Source of the DNA: Desulfobacterales bacterium
GTDB taxonomy: Bacteria; Desulfobacterota; Desulfobacteria; Desulfobacterales; JAEINQ01
Direction: 5' to 3'
DNA length: 64,000 nt
NCBI GenBank assembly: GCA_016342285.1
Contig: JAEINQ010000034.1
Location: forward strand, 1 to 64,000
Positions 26,521 through 35,900 of this stretch are shown here, one piece after another. The notes below the pieces were generated by a model. It ran no database searches, was not told the origin of the DNA, and saw nothing but the letters and a program-made list of their open reading frames with translations. The translations under genes were made by a program, and so were the position numbers. The first letter of the stretch is position 1; every line of letters starts with the position of its first letter.

Positions 26521-27294
26521 TCAAAGGGCCTGAAGGCCGTATTGTCCGATCAGAACCAGGGCGATCACGCTCAGGACCCATCGAAGCCATTTGCGATAAA
26601 CCTCGGTATCGACTTGACGCCGAAGCCACATGCCCGCGACCAGGATCGTTACGGCCAGGGCGGTCAGGGGAAGGGTATGGAGCAGCATGGGCGCGGTCAA
26701 CAAACCGGCCTGGGCGAAAACCACGGCCTGGGCGAATTTGCCCAGAAGGAAACAGAAGTTGAATACCTGGACGGTGACCACGGGGGCGATCCGCATTTCC
26801 AGGGCAAAGACGATCAGAACCGGCACCATGACGTTCACCGTGCCGCCCAGAATCCCGGCGGCAAGTCCGAACACGGCCATGGCCAGACTCTTGCGCCGTC
26901 GGACCCACCCCATGCGCAATCCGATTCGGTTCTGGTTGAGGTACAAGATCATCATACCGGCCAGGAGCAGTTTATACGGCCCCGGGTCCGATACGATGAT
27001 CAGCCGTGTACCGATCAGGCTTCCCACGGCACCGTAAATGGCCAGGGGCCAGTACCGGCCGATGCTCAGGCGCCAGTTGCCGCCTTTTAACAAGCTGATC
27101 AGGGTGATGGCGAGGGTGGGGACGAGAATCATGAGCATGGCACTTCGCACGTCGGTGAACAGGGTCAGCAACGGGGTGGTGACCATGGCAAAACCGAGAC
27201 CCAGGGTGCCGTGGACCATGGCGCCGGACAAAATGACGACAAAAACAAGGGCCAGCATGGCCAGGGTCGGATCGGTAAGACCGGGCAGAATCAT
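26521..27294 (-). CDS. TauE/SafE (TSUP) family anion transporter
   Basis: About 257 residues and eight predicted membrane helices. It has the two-fold repeat typical of the family: GAMVHGTLGLGFAMVTTPLL in the first half and LAAGILGGTVNVMVPVLIV in the second. Members export or import sulfite, sulfoacetate and other C1-C3 sulfur or carboxylate anions. In a likely sulfur-metabolising organism a sulfur oxyanion is plausible but not shown. The ATG at 27294 is the first in frame; a TTG at 27327 would extend it into a dispersed AT-rich repeat. Confidence 0.88.
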   Translation of the reverse strand: MILPGLTDPTLAMLALVFVVILSGAMVHGTLGLGFAMVTTPLLTLFTDVRSAMLMILVPTLAITLISLLKGGNWRLSIGRYWPLAIYGAVGSLIGTRLIIVSDPGPYKLLLAGMMILYLNQNRIGLRMGWVRRRKSLAMAVFGLAAGILGGTVNVMVPVLIVFALEMRIAPVVTVQVFNFCFLLGKFAQAVVFAQAGLLTAPMLLHTLPLTALAVTILVAGMWLRRQVDTEVYRKWLRWVLSVIALVLIGQYGLQAL

Positions 27295-27478
27295 AAAGGG
27301 GGTATCCAGTGATTGTTCAATGTCCAATGCTCAAAGATGGAATCGCTTCGGGCTCTGTCAAGGACATTGAGTTTTTTGGCCTCTTTTTTGGGGCCTGCTG
27401 CATCCGCTCGTTATGCGGGTGGCGTAACACTGCCCTTGGCCGGGTTTCCCAGGTCCCGTTGTTTTTTTCCGGGTCCGT

Positions 27479-28561
27479 TCAGGCCCCTTCGGATACTCCA
27501 GCCTGGTCAAAGGTGAGCATGTTCCGGAAAATTCTGATGGCCCCCTCGACAATATTCATGGCCAGGGCGCCGCCGGTACCTTCGCCCAAGCGCATGCCCA
27601 GGTCGAGAATGGGCCGAAGGCCGAGATGGTCCAGCATGATCCGGTGGCCGGGCTCTTCCGAGCAGTGTCCGGCAAGTATGTACTGGACGCTTTCCGGGCA
27701 AAGGGCCTGGGCGATCAGGGCGCCGGCCGTGGAAATAAATCCGTCGATCATTACCGGTTTGCCGTGGTAGGCCGCGGCCAGAATGACACCGGCGATGCCA
27801 CCGATCTCAAAACCGCCGATTTTGGCCAGAATATCCAGGCCGTTATGGACCATGGGTCGGTTGATTTCAATCCCTTTTTGGATGATTTTCTTTTTAAGGA
27901 TCAGCCCAGAGTCATCAATGCCGGTTCCGCGGCCGACCATGTCATCGAGAGAGGCGCCGGTGACCACCGCACCGATGGCGGCCGACGGCGTGGTGTTGCC
28001 GATCCCCATATCACCGGTCCCCAGGATGTCCGTACCGGCCTCCAAAAGGGCCGAAGCGTGCTTGAATCCGGCAATAACCGAGGCTTTGGCCTGTTCGAGG
28101 GTCATGGCCGGCCCCTGGGAGAAACTCTGGGTGCCGGGGGCGATCTTTTCGATGTGCAGCCGTTCCCCTCCCTCCAGGGTCAATGGGTCCAGATCGGGAA
28201 TGATGCCCATGTCAACAACGTAAACATCGGCCCCGGCCTGGCCGGCAAGAATGTTGATTCCAGCCCCTCCCATGAGAAAACACCGGATCATCTCTCCGGT
28301 GACCTGTTGGGGAAAGGCGCTGACCCCTTCGGCGGCCACGCCGTGGTCACCGGCCATGACGAGAAAGGCCTTGCGATCGATGGACGGTTCCAGGGTCTTT
28401 CCGATGCCGCAGAGTTGCTCGGAAATATCGTGCAGTCGGCCCAGCGCCCGGGGCGGAATGACCAACCGGGCGGTCCGCTTCCGTGCTTTTTCCACCCACA
28501 CGGTGTCTACGGGTTTTATCCCTTCAATGATCTCTGAAACGGTGATTCGATCCTTTGACAT
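27479..28561 (-). CDS. cobT: Nicotinate-nucleotide--dimethylbenzimidazole phosphoribosyltransferase CobT
   Basis: 360 residues. It makes alpha-ribazole phosphate, the activated lower ligand of cobamides, from nicotinate mononucleotide and a base such as dimethylbenzimidazole. The family motifs are VMAGDHGVAAEGVSAFPQQVT, LGTGDMGIGNTTPSAAI and the C-terminal LDLGMRLGEGTGGALA, whose glutamate is the catalytic base. The ATG at 28561 has GGAGA just upstream. It stands behind a cobalamin riboswitch with a terminator, so it should be shut off when cobamide is plentiful. The other assembly genes lie 5 kb to the right on the opposite strand. Confidence 0.96.
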   Translation of the reverse strand: MSKDRITVSEIIEGIKPVDTVWVEKARKRTARLVIPPRALGRLHDISEQLCGIGKTLEPSIDRKAFLVMAGDHGVAAEGVSAFPQQVTGEMIRCFLMGGAGINILAGQAGADVYVVDMGIIPDLDPLTLEGGERLHIEKIAPGTQSFSQGPAMTLEQAKASVIAGFKHASALLEAGTDILGTGDMGIGNTTPSAAIGAVVTGASLDDMVGRGTGIDDSGLILKKKIIQKGIEINRPMVHNGLDILAKIGGFEIGGIAGVILAAAYHGKPVMIDGFISTAGALIAQALCPESVQYILAGHCSEEPGHRIMLDHLGLRPILDLGMRLGEGTGGALAMNIVEGAIRIFRNMLTFDQAGVSEGA

Positions 28562-28652
28562 GGCGGTCTCCTTTTCGGCAATCGAATTTATGGCGTAAAA
28601 AAATAGAAATAACAAATAGTTGCTGTGTATTATGAAAGGCACTTGTTTAAAT

Positions 28653-28685
28653 AAAAAATCCCCAAGCGGAAACCGCTTGAGGATT
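28653..28685 (-). terminator. Riboswitch-linked rho-independent terminator in front of cobT
   Basis: Read leftwards, AATCCTCAAGCGG pairs with CCGCTTGGGGATT (one mismatch) around a TTT loop, followed by TTTTTTA. It lies between the B12 riboswitch and the cobT start, so it is the expression platform: ligand binding should let it form. Confidence 0.88.
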
Positions 28686-28704
28686 TGCCTTTTCCCCAGG
28701 CTGA

Positions 28705-28925
28705 CGGCAAGTGGCAGGTCTTCTGGCTCTCCCCCCTTATCGGCAGCCTTCCCATTCCCATTTGAAGCAGAGCAGTGGCTGATAGTTTGCCGAAAAGGTT
28801 CCTCTCCGGAACGAGGTTTTCCGGAAGGGAGGGATTACAGCGACGGGTCCGCACCGGTATTTCACCGGTTTCCCTATTCTGCCCCGCAAGGGGCCACCAT
28901 TTGCCGGTCGGCAACGAAATTCTTC
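28705..28925 (-). ncRNA. Cobalamin (AdoCbl) riboswitch controlling cobT
   Basis: On the leftward strand the conserved B12-box AGCCAGAAGACCTGCCA is at 28712-28728. The upstream core reads GGGAAACCGGTGAAATACCGG (complement of 28852-28873) and is followed by GACCCGTCGCTGTAA. These are the hallmark segments of the Rfam cobalamin class (GGTGnAA, CCCGCnACTGT, GCCnGnAGACCTGCC). It is followed by a terminator hairpin and then cobT. It is the only such element I could find in the window. The long rightward cob operon has none. Confidence 0.95.
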
Positions 28926-29170
28926 TGGGCTGTAGCCCGATATGACCCGATCTGTCAAGGGCCTCCGGTCCAAGACAGCTCGCGGTAAAAATCGTGGGAA
29001 TATTGCGTTGACGTCGATTTTTCCTGAAACCCTTTGCGAAACTCTGGACCGAAGGCGTTTGAAGGGGTATATCAAGCTGGGTTGTGAAATGTCGCTGATA
29101 GATGGAGGGTCACCCATGCCCCAGGGAGCGAACGGAGCGGTTGCCTAATAACCTCGGTTGCTTTCAACGG

Positions 29171-32100
29171 ATGGTCTCAATGTCCTTGAGAACCAAAATT
29201 ATTGGGATCATAATGGCTGCCATGGTGCTCTATGGCGTTGCCAGTCTGGGCATTCTGCGATTCGCCATCTACCCGAGCTTTATAAAATACGAGCATCGGG
29301 ATGCCCTTAAAGACGCGGACAGGGTCAAAAAGGCACTCAAAAGAGAAATTCACCACCTGGACAGCTTTTGCCATGACTGGGCATCTTGGGACGACACCTA
29401 CGTCTTTGTGCAAAATGGGGATCCCCAATATGCCCATACCAATCTTCTCAACAGTACCTTCACCGACAATAAATTAAACTTGATCTATATTCTGAACAAT
29501 CGGCGGGAGATGGTTTGGGGGAATATCCTTGATCGCCGATTCCAAGCGCAAATCACCTTAACGGCTTTTCCCAAAGATGTTTTCCCGAACAGCCATCCGC
29601 TGCTCGATGTTGGAACCGCCGTCGGCGACTTTTCAAGCCGCTTTATCTCGGGTCTGTTCAACACCGAATACGGTCCGATGCTGGTCGCTTCACGGCCGGT
29701 CCTTACCAGCGATAATCAAGGGCCGGCGCGCGGCACCATGATCATGGGTCGTTTTTTAACCATGGACCTCATGGAGACCCTGAAGGCTCAGACCGGTGTC
29801 GAATTTCATATCGAGGACCTTGCAGACTCCAGCAGAATCCGTCCTAATGGTAAGTTTGCCAGCGTGAATCCGGACCCTTCAACCGTAATGGTGGACGATC
29901 GTCGCAAGGATGTGTTGATGGTTCTCGCCTTCTATTCCGGACTGGGGCAAGCACCCGGCATTTCAATCCATATCGAAAAAGAACGAACCATTGCCGCCCA
30001 AGGCAAAACGACCCTGCGCTATGCCGTCCTGTTTTTTCTCGCGGCCGGCGCCGTTGTGCTCGGGTTGATTGGGTGGCTGATTCAAAAAAACGTACTCAAC
30101 CCAATTCACCAGCTAACGCATCACATGCTTGGTGTGGGTCGGACGGGGGACATGTCCGCCCGTCTTGAACTGAATCGCAACGACGAACTGGGGCTGCTGG
30201 GCGCCGAGTACGACGGCATGCTCGCCCTGTTGGAAAAAAAAAGCCGGGAACTGTCCGATGATATCCAAAAGCGGCGCCTGGCCGAGGATGCACTGTCAGA
30301 AAGTGAAGATCGCTACCGCCGGGTCCTGGAGACGGTTCCCAACTCCATCAGCATCACCACGGAAAAGGAAGGCGTTTTTCAGGAAGTCAATAAAAGCTTT
30401 ACCCGTATTTCAGGCTATTGCCGGGAAGCGGCTCTGGGGCGGACCGCTTTTGATCTGAACCTCTTTGCCGATCCCGGTGATCTGGAGCAGATTTTGACCA
30501 TGCTTGAACAAAAGGGAGAGGTCGACGACCTGGAAATCAAGTACCGCAGATGCGACGGTAAGCTCCTTGATACCCTCTTTTCGGCCCGACGACTTCGCTA
30601 TGCAGGCAAGGACAGCATCGTATCGGTGATATCGGACATCTCGGACCGAAAAAAGGCCGAGGAGGAAAGCCTCCTGCTGGCGACGGCCATCGAGCAGTCT
30701 CCGGACATGGTCTATATTACCGATACCGAAGGATATATCGAATACGTCAATTCGGCATTCGAGGCTGCCACGGGATTTTCCAAGGAATGGGTGGCTGGCA
30801 AACCGGCATCGGCCATCAAAGGGCCGCAGCATGGGCGGATGTCCAGCCGGTCGGTTTGGGCGCATCTACGACAAGGGCTGCCCTGGAAAGGGCGAATGAA
30901 CAACCGACGCCAGGACGGAACAACCTTCGAGGTCCTATCCGCAGTCTCACCGGTGACCAATACCGCAGGGGACATCATCAAATACGTTTCCGTGGAACGC
31001 GACATTACCGAAGACATTCGACGCGAACGACAGCTTCGCCAGACCCAGAAACTCGAGGCCATGGGCACCCTGGCCGGAGGTGTGGCCCATGATTTCAACA
31101 ACATCCTCTCGGGAATCATCGGATTTACGGAAATCGCCCTGCTGGAAATCGACAAGGATTCGCCGGCCCGGGCAAGCTTGCAAAAAGTGCTCTCGGCCAG
31201 CGAGCGGGCCGGGGGTTTGGTCCGCCAGATTCTCGCCTTCAGCCGCAAGGGTGAACAGGAGCATAAGCCGGTCCGGGTCCGGCTTATCGTCAATGAGGCC
31301 CTCAAGCTCTGCCGGGCCTCCCTGCCGGCGTTTATTGGGATAGAACAGAACCTCCACTCAGACCTGGCTGTCATGGGGGATCCAACCCAGATCCACCAAG
31401 TAGTCATGAACCTTTGCACCAATGCCGGGCATTCCATGGAAGCGTCTGGCGGCGTGCTTAGGGTCCGGCTGGAGGCCGTGGAACTGGACGAGGGGTTTAC
31501 CAACCGGTATTCCGATGCGTCGCCGGGGGCTTTCGTCAAACTGTCGGTGGCGGATACGGGCTGCGGCATCGCACCGGAAATCATTGATCGTCTTTTCGAC
31601 CCGTTCTTTACCACCAAGAGAAAGGGGAAAGGGACCGGGCTCGGCCTTTCGGTGGTTCACGGGATCGTCGAAGGGCACGGGGGCATCCTGACTGTGGCAA
31701 GCCGTCCGGGCCAGGGATCGGTGTTCTGCGTTTTTCTTCCCGTCGTGGAGATGCAAACCGGGCGGGCGATCGGTGAAGATCCGCCGCTTCCCATGGGGAC
31801 GGAACGGATCCTCTTTATCGACGACGAACCGTTCCAGGTGGATCTGGGCATGCAGGTGCTGAGCCGGCTCGGCTATGGGGTAGTGACGGAGACTGACAGC
31901 CTGCGCGCCCTGGCGCGTTTCCGGGCTGACCCCGATGCCTTTGATCTGGTCATGACCGATATGACCATGCCCGAGCTTACCGGCGACGAACTGGGCCTGG
32001 CCATCCTGAGTCTCAGGCCCGATATGCCCGTGATTTTATGCACCGGATACAGCGAACGCATCACCGAGAGTCAGGCTGAGGCCATGGGATTTAGAGGCTT

Positions 32101-32185
32101 TGCCATGAAACCCATGGTGGTCGGACAGATCGCCCGGCTTGTTCGATCGGTTCTGGACGGTATTAAACGAACCGGATCCGACTGA
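29171..32185 (+). CDS. CHASE4-type hybrid sensor histidine kinase
   Basis: About 1004 residues. An N-terminal membrane helix (about 8-30), a periplasmic CHASE4-like sensor (about 40-260, with CHDWASWDDTYVFVQ), a second helix (about 280-305) and a HAMP linker are followed by two PAS domains (about 375-620). A HisKA domain carries its histidine in GGVAHDFNNILSG (about 645). The ATPase domain has DTGCGIAPEIIDRLFDPFFTT and GTGLGLS. A C-terminal receiver has its aspartate in LVMTDMTMPEL. The start could be 29171 or 29180; the ATG at 29102 gives an unlikely leader. No cognate output protein lies nearby. Confidence 0.9.
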   Translation: MVSMSLRTKIIGIIMAAMVLYGVASLGILRFAIYPSFIKYEHRDALKDADRVKKALKREIHHLDSFCHDWASWDDTYVFVQNGDPQYAHTNLLNSTFTDNKLNLIYILNNRREMVWGNILDRRFQAQITLTAFPKDVFPNSHPLLDVGTAVGDFSSRFISGLFNTEYGPMLVASRPVLTSDNQGPARGTMIMGRFLTMDLMETLKAQTGVEFHIEDLADSSRIRPNGKFASVNPDPSTVMVDDRRKDVLMVLAFYSGLGQAPGISIHIEKERTIAAQGKTTLRYAVLFFLAAGAVVLGLIGWLIQKNVLNPIHQLTHHMLGVGRTGDMSARLELNRNDELGLLGAEYDGMLALLEKKSRELSDDIQKRRLAEDALSESEDRYRRVLETVPNSISITTEKEGVFQEVNKSFTRISGYCREAALGRTAFDLNLFADPGDLEQILTMLEQKGEVDDLEIKYRRCDGKLLDTLFSARRLRYAGKDSIVSVISDISDRKKAEEESLLLATAIEQSPDMVYITDTEGYIEYVNSAFEAATGFSKEWVAGKPASAIKGPQHGRMSSRSVWAHLRQGLPWKGRMNNRRQDGTTFEVLSAVSPVTNTAGDIIKYVSVERDITEDIRRERQLRQTQKLEAMGTLAGGVAHDFNNILSGIIGFTEIALLEIDKDSPARASLQKVLSASERAGGLVRQILAFSRKGEQEHKPVRVRLIVNEALKLCRASLPAFIGIEQNLHSDLAVMGDPTQIHQVVMNLCTNAGHSMEASGGVLRVRLEAVELDEGFTNRYSDASPGAFVKLSVADTGCGIAPEIIDRLFDPFFTTKRKGKGTGLGLSVVHGIVEGHGGILTVASRPGQGSVFCVFLPVVEMQTGRAIGEDPPLPMGTERILFIDDEPFQVDLGMQVLSRLGYGVVTETDSLRALARFRADPDAFDLVMTDMTMPELTGDELGLAILSLRPDMPVILCTGYSERITESQAEAMGFRGFAMKPMVVGQIARLVRSVLDGIKRTGSD

Positions 32186-33301
32186 TCAGGCGACCCGGTT
32201 GTCGTTGAAAAAATAGGTCTGTCCGAGATTCGGCTCCACCAGGTGATGGCCAAGGTTGCGCTCATTTGCTGCCCGGCGAATGTCCCTGGGTGGGAAGTGG
32301 ACCGGTTCGTCGCCCAGTCGGAAGGTGCCCCAGTGGGCGATCATCAACCGGCGGGCGCCCAGTTCCTCAGCGGCCCGGACTGTCTCTTCCGGATTCATGT
32401 GGCTCGGGCGCATGAACCAGCGGGGCTCGTAAGCCCCGAGGTTGAAGATGGCCAGGTCGATGTTAAATTCCCGCCCGATTTCCTTAAACCCCTGAAAATA
32501 GCCGGTATCGCCGGACACGTAGATGGTCGGTCCGCCGGCGGTACGGATCAGGTAAGATCCCCACAGGGAACGGTTGGGCCCGGTTAAAGGGTTACGCATG
32601 CTCCAGTGGTTGCAGGGGAGCAGGGTGATCTGACGACCGCCGTCGGCCACCGTCTGATACCAGTCCAGCTCCCGATGCCGGGCCAGGTTGAGTTCGTCTA
32701 AGGTATCGGCGTATCCCAGAGGGGTGATGACCGGCGTCTCCTTATGGAGCAGGGAAAGGGACTTTATGTCCAGGTGGTCGTAATGGCCGTGGGTAATCAA
32801 CACCTGTCGGGGTGCGGGAATGTCGGCCGGGTCGAAATCGAGGGGGGCGAAATCCTTGATAAAGCGGAACAGGCCGAAATAGACCGGATCGATAACGAGG
32901 ATGTCCTTCTGGTCTTTGATGATGAGGGTGGCGTGCCTCAACAGGGTGACCGACACCCCCTGGTCGGCCAGAATGCCGTCGAAGTCCACCGATACCCGAA
33001 CCCGGGGTTCCTGGTCGTAAAATTGGCGGAACCGGTTGCGGCTAAACAGTTTCCAGGCCAGCACCTGGCCCATTCGACCGGCAATGGAATTATTATTAAA
33101 AGGATTGTGAAATCGGTCGTTTCCGTGATGAAGGCGGCGCTCGGCGATTTCCCTGAGCGACAGGCCGGAAACGTGGGAAGCCCTCTTGTCCTTCGTTATG
33201 TCCGCAGCCTCGGCAGCAGGGGGCAAGGCCTGGTGAAGAAGCGAGCCAAGGCCGATCTGCAGGCCGGTTGCCATTTTTTGCATGAATTTACGACGGGTCA
33301 T
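32186..33301 (-). CDS. Tat-exported metallo-beta-lactamase-fold hydrolase (UlaG/NAPE-PLD-like)
   Basis: About 371 residues. A twin-arginine signal (TRRKFMQKM then a hydrophobic stretch to ALPPAAEA) suggests export in folded form. The metal site is THGHYDHLD, with later ligands in NHWS, VSGDTGYF and IAHWGTF. This pattern fits the MBL group related to UlaG and to N-acylphosphatidylethanolamine phospholipase D. The substrate is unknown. The start at 33301 was chosen because the Tat motif follows at once; a longer frame upstream shows no family match. It converges with the histidine kinase to the left. Confidence 0.88.
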   Translation of the reverse strand: MTRRKFMQKMATGLQIGLGSLLHQALPPAAEAADITKDKRASHVSGLSLREIAERRLHHGNDRFHNPFNNNSIAGRMGQVLAWKLFSRNRFRQFYDQEPRVRVSVDFDGILADQGVSVTLLRHATLIIKDQKDILVIDPVYFGLFRFIKDFAPLDFDPADIPAPRQVLITHGHYDHLDIKSLSLLHKETPVITPLGYADTLDELNLARHRELDWYQTVADGGRQITLLPCNHWSMRNPLTGPNRSLWGSYLIRTAGGPTIYVSGDTGYFQGFKEIGREFNIDLAIFNLGAYEPRWFMRPSHMNPEETVRAAEELGARRLMIAHWGTFRLGDEPVHFPPRDIRRAANERNLGHHLVEPNLGQTYFFNDNRVA

Positions 33302-33827
33302 TGTAGTCACCGTTCCCGTAGAATAGATCCAGGGGTCGAATATCGTTGCGCAAATCGAAACGTATTTCTGACAAAGGCTATTGTTGGCACAGTAACCACG
33401 GATGCCGCTGAGGCAAGTCGTTGAGTCAGCGCCTTTTTTCGGGTAGTAAGGGTCAATGACCAAAGAAGGGGCATATGCCCATCGTGTTCGCATGCCGACA
33501 CCCGCGGCGGCGGACTTCGATGCCTTGCCCTGGCTGTCTTTGGAGACCCTTTTGCCCCGGATCCGGGGTGCCCGGTATCAACGCGTCACCGTTTTGATAC
33601 CGGTTGCGTCGTGACCGAGGAAACGCTATAGGGATTTGTTCGTGCCATTGCCAGTGCAGGATCTGAACGTCTGGTCCGGATAGCGGGCCGAACCCATGGA
33701 AGTGTTGGCTGAAAGGTTCATGCAAAACTTTGTAAATATGGTATAAAATATTGTTATATAAGTTGAAAATACAAATTAAGACTGCGGCGGAGATGCGGGT
33801 TCGGCCAGCCCGGAAGCCGGGTCGGAA
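33302..33827. other. Divergent intergenic region before cobQ
   Basis: About 525 bp between the exported hydrolase (leftward) and cobQ (rightward). A very AT-rich tract near 33728-33775 (TTGTAAATATGGTATAAAATA) is the best place for a cobQ promoter. I looked for cobalamin-riboswitch motifs and found none. A long leftward reading frame that covers this region continues antisense through cobQ and is not a gene. Confidence 0.5.
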
Positions 33828-35327
33828 ATGACCGGTCACACCGGCCATGGGGCACCCTGCCTGGCTGTTTTCGGAACCGGTTCGGACGTGGGCAAGAGCG
33901 TCGTGGCCACGGCCCTGTGCCGGCACTTCGCCAATCTCGGGGTCCGCGTGGCGCCTTACAAGGCTCAGAACATGTCCAACAATTCGGGCGTCACGCCAGA
34001 AGGCCTGGAAATGGGACGGGCCCAGATCGTTCAGGCAGAGGCGTGCCGTCTTGCCCCCCATGTGGATATGAATCCCGTTTTGCTCAAACCGACCAGCGAT
34101 GTGGGTGCCCAGGTGGTGGTGATGGGAAGGGCCGTGGAAAACGCCACGGCCGTCCAATACCACCGGCAAAAAGAGGCGCTGTTTAAAGACGCCTGTGGCG
34201 CCCTGGAACGGTTGCGCCGAGATTACGACCTGGTGATTATGGAAGGGGCCGGATCCTGTGCCGAGGTCAATCTCATGGCCCAAGACATTGTCAACTTTCC
34301 CATGGCCGAATATGCCGATGCACCGGTGATTCTGGTGGCGGACATTCACCGCGGCGGCGTGTTCGGCCAGATTGTCGGCACCCTGGCCTGCCTTTCGGAA
34401 AATCAGCGTCAGCAGGTTGCAGGAAGCATCATCAACCGGTTTCGGGGTGACCTGACCCTGTTTGAAGACGGTGCCTGGTGGATCGAGGAAAAAACAGGCA
34501 AACCGGTTCTCGGAGTCCTTCCCTGGCGGTCGGACATTCGCATTGACCCGGAGGATTCGGTGGTCATCGAACGGCCTGCCCGGGTATCGGCCAGCAACGC
34601 TTGTCGACCGGCCGTGGCCGTGATTCGAATTCCCCATATCTCCAATTTTACCGATTTCGATCCTCTGGACGCCGTGGCGGGTCTGAACCTTTATTTTCTG
34701 GAGTCCCCCCAGGACCTGTCCTCGTTTGATGCCGTTATCCTGCCCGGCAGCAAAAACACCCGCCACGACCTGGGCTGGCTTCATCAGATTGGATGGACGG
34801 ATCGGGTGACCCGATACCGAGCCGGTGGCGGCCGTGTAACGGGAATTTGCGGCGGGTACCAGATGATGGGGCGAACCGTCGAGGACCCTGGCGGACTTGA
34901 AGGGCCGCCGGGCTCGACCCCCGGGCTCTGCCTGCTGCCGGTGGACACGATTCTCATGGCGCCCAAAACCACCACCCGGACCTGTTTTGCCTGGGACGGG
35001 GACGTCAGCATTGGTTATGAGATACACATGGGGCGGACCGAGCGATCATCGGGCCGCCCCCTGTTTGACCTGTTGGCTCGCAACGAAACGCCGTGTACGG
35101 GCAGCGACGGATGCCGCACAGACGATGATCGATGCCTGGGGACCTACATTCACGGCCTTTTTGACAATCCGGGCATTACCCGGCGATGGCTGGATCTCAT
35201 GGGCCTGGACGAACTCGACGTGCCCGAGGTGCTGGGCATGGCATCCCGGGATCGGGAATACGATCGTCTGGCGGCACATTTTGAAAGGCATGTGGACATG
35301 ACAACCATTCGTGCCCTGGTCGAGTGA
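33828..35327 (+). CDS. cobQ: Cobyric acid synthase CobQ/CbiP
   Basis: 499 residues. It amidates the b, d, e and g side chains of adenosyl-cobyrinate a,c-diamide with glutamine and ATP. The N-terminal ATPase begins FGTGSDVGKSVVATALCRHF and includes PYKAQNMSNNSGVTPEG. The C-terminal type-1-like glutamine amidotransferase has its nucleophile cysteine in GICGGYQMMG and a histidine in YIHGLFDN. Full length. It opens a rightward run cobQ-cobU-cobS-cobD-cbiB-cbiR. Confidence 0.96.
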   Translation: MTGHTGHGAPCLAVFGTGSDVGKSVVATALCRHFANLGVRVAPYKAQNMSNNSGVTPEGLEMGRAQIVQAEACRLAPHVDMNPVLLKPTSDVGAQVVVMGRAVENATAVQYHRQKEALFKDACGALERLRRDYDLVIMEGAGSCAEVNLMAQDIVNFPMAEYADAPVILVADIHRGGVFGQIVGTLACLSENQRQQVAGSIINRFRGDLTLFEDGAWWIEEKTGKPVLGVLPWRSDIRIDPEDSVVIERPARVSASNACRPAVAVIRIPHISNFTDFDPLDAVAGLNLYFLESPQDLSSFDAVILPGSKNTRHDLGWLHQIGWTDRVTRYRAGGGRVTGICGGYQMMGRTVEDPGGLEGPPGSTPGLCLLPVDTILMAPKTTTRTCFAWDGDVSIGYEIHMGRTERSSGRPLFDLLARNETPCTGSDGCRTDDDRCLGTYIHGLFDNPGITRRWLDLMGLDELDVPEVLGMASRDREYDRLAAHFERHVDMTTIRALVE

Positions 35328-35360
35328 GACGATGGTGATGAATAAAAAAGGAAACACAAT

Positions 35361-35900
35361 TTGAGCAAATCCATATTTGTCATTGGCGGCTGCCGAAGCG
35401 GAAAAAGTCGGCACGCTATGAAGCTGGCCGATGCCGTGGGCGGCAAAAAGGTTTTTATCGCCACCTGCGTGCCCCAGGATGAAGAGATGAATCAACGGGT
35501 GGCCCATCACCGGTCCGAGCGCGGTGGCGGCTGGGAGACCGTGGAAGCGCCCCTGGACCTGGCAGCGGCCATCGCCGACGGTGCAAAGCGGGCTGATGTG
35601 GTTCTGGCCGATTGCCTGACCCTCTGGGCCAGTAACCTGCTCCTGGCGGAAACGGACCCTGAAAACAGCCATATCATCGCGGCTCTGTCAGAGCTGGTCA
35701 GTGCCATCGACGAGGCCGCCTGTCCGGTGATTCTCGTATCCAACGAAGTCGGCGCCGGTATCGTGCCGGAAAACCGACTGGCCCGGCTCTTTCGCGACGA
35801 GGTGGGACGGATCAACCAGCAGGTGGCGGCCGCGGTCGATCAGGTGATCTGGATGGTGGCTGGAATTCCCATGACGATCAAACCGGAAAGGGCGCCCTGA
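35361..35900 (+). CDS. cobU: Adenosylcobinamide kinase / guanylyltransferase CobU
   Basis: 179 residues. It phosphorylates adenosylcobinamide and attaches GMP from GTP. The P-loop GGCRSGKSRHAM is at the N-terminus, the nucleotide-contact loop VPQDEEMNQRVAHHRSER bears the histidine that is guanylylated, and VLVSNEVGAGIVPENRLARLFRDEVG-type sequence closes the family signature. The TTG start has an AAGGA site 8 nt upstream. Its stop overlaps the start of cobS (TGATG). Confidence 0.95.
   Translation: MSKSIFVIGGCRSGKSRHAMKLADAVGGKKVFIATCVPQDEEMNQRVAHHRSERGGGWETVEAPLDLAAAIADGAKRADVVLADCLTLWASNLLLAETDPENSHIIAALSELVSAIDEAACPVILVSNEVGAGIVPENRLARLFRDEVGRINQQVAAAVDQVIWMVAGIPMTIKPERAP

Noticed and set aside
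33302..33827. A second cobalamin riboswitch before cobQ
   Set aside because: The B12-box and core motifs could not be found on either strand.
33453..35027. Leftward frame of 524 codons
   Set aside because: It is antisense to cobQ, which is certain; GC-rich genes often have open antisense frames.
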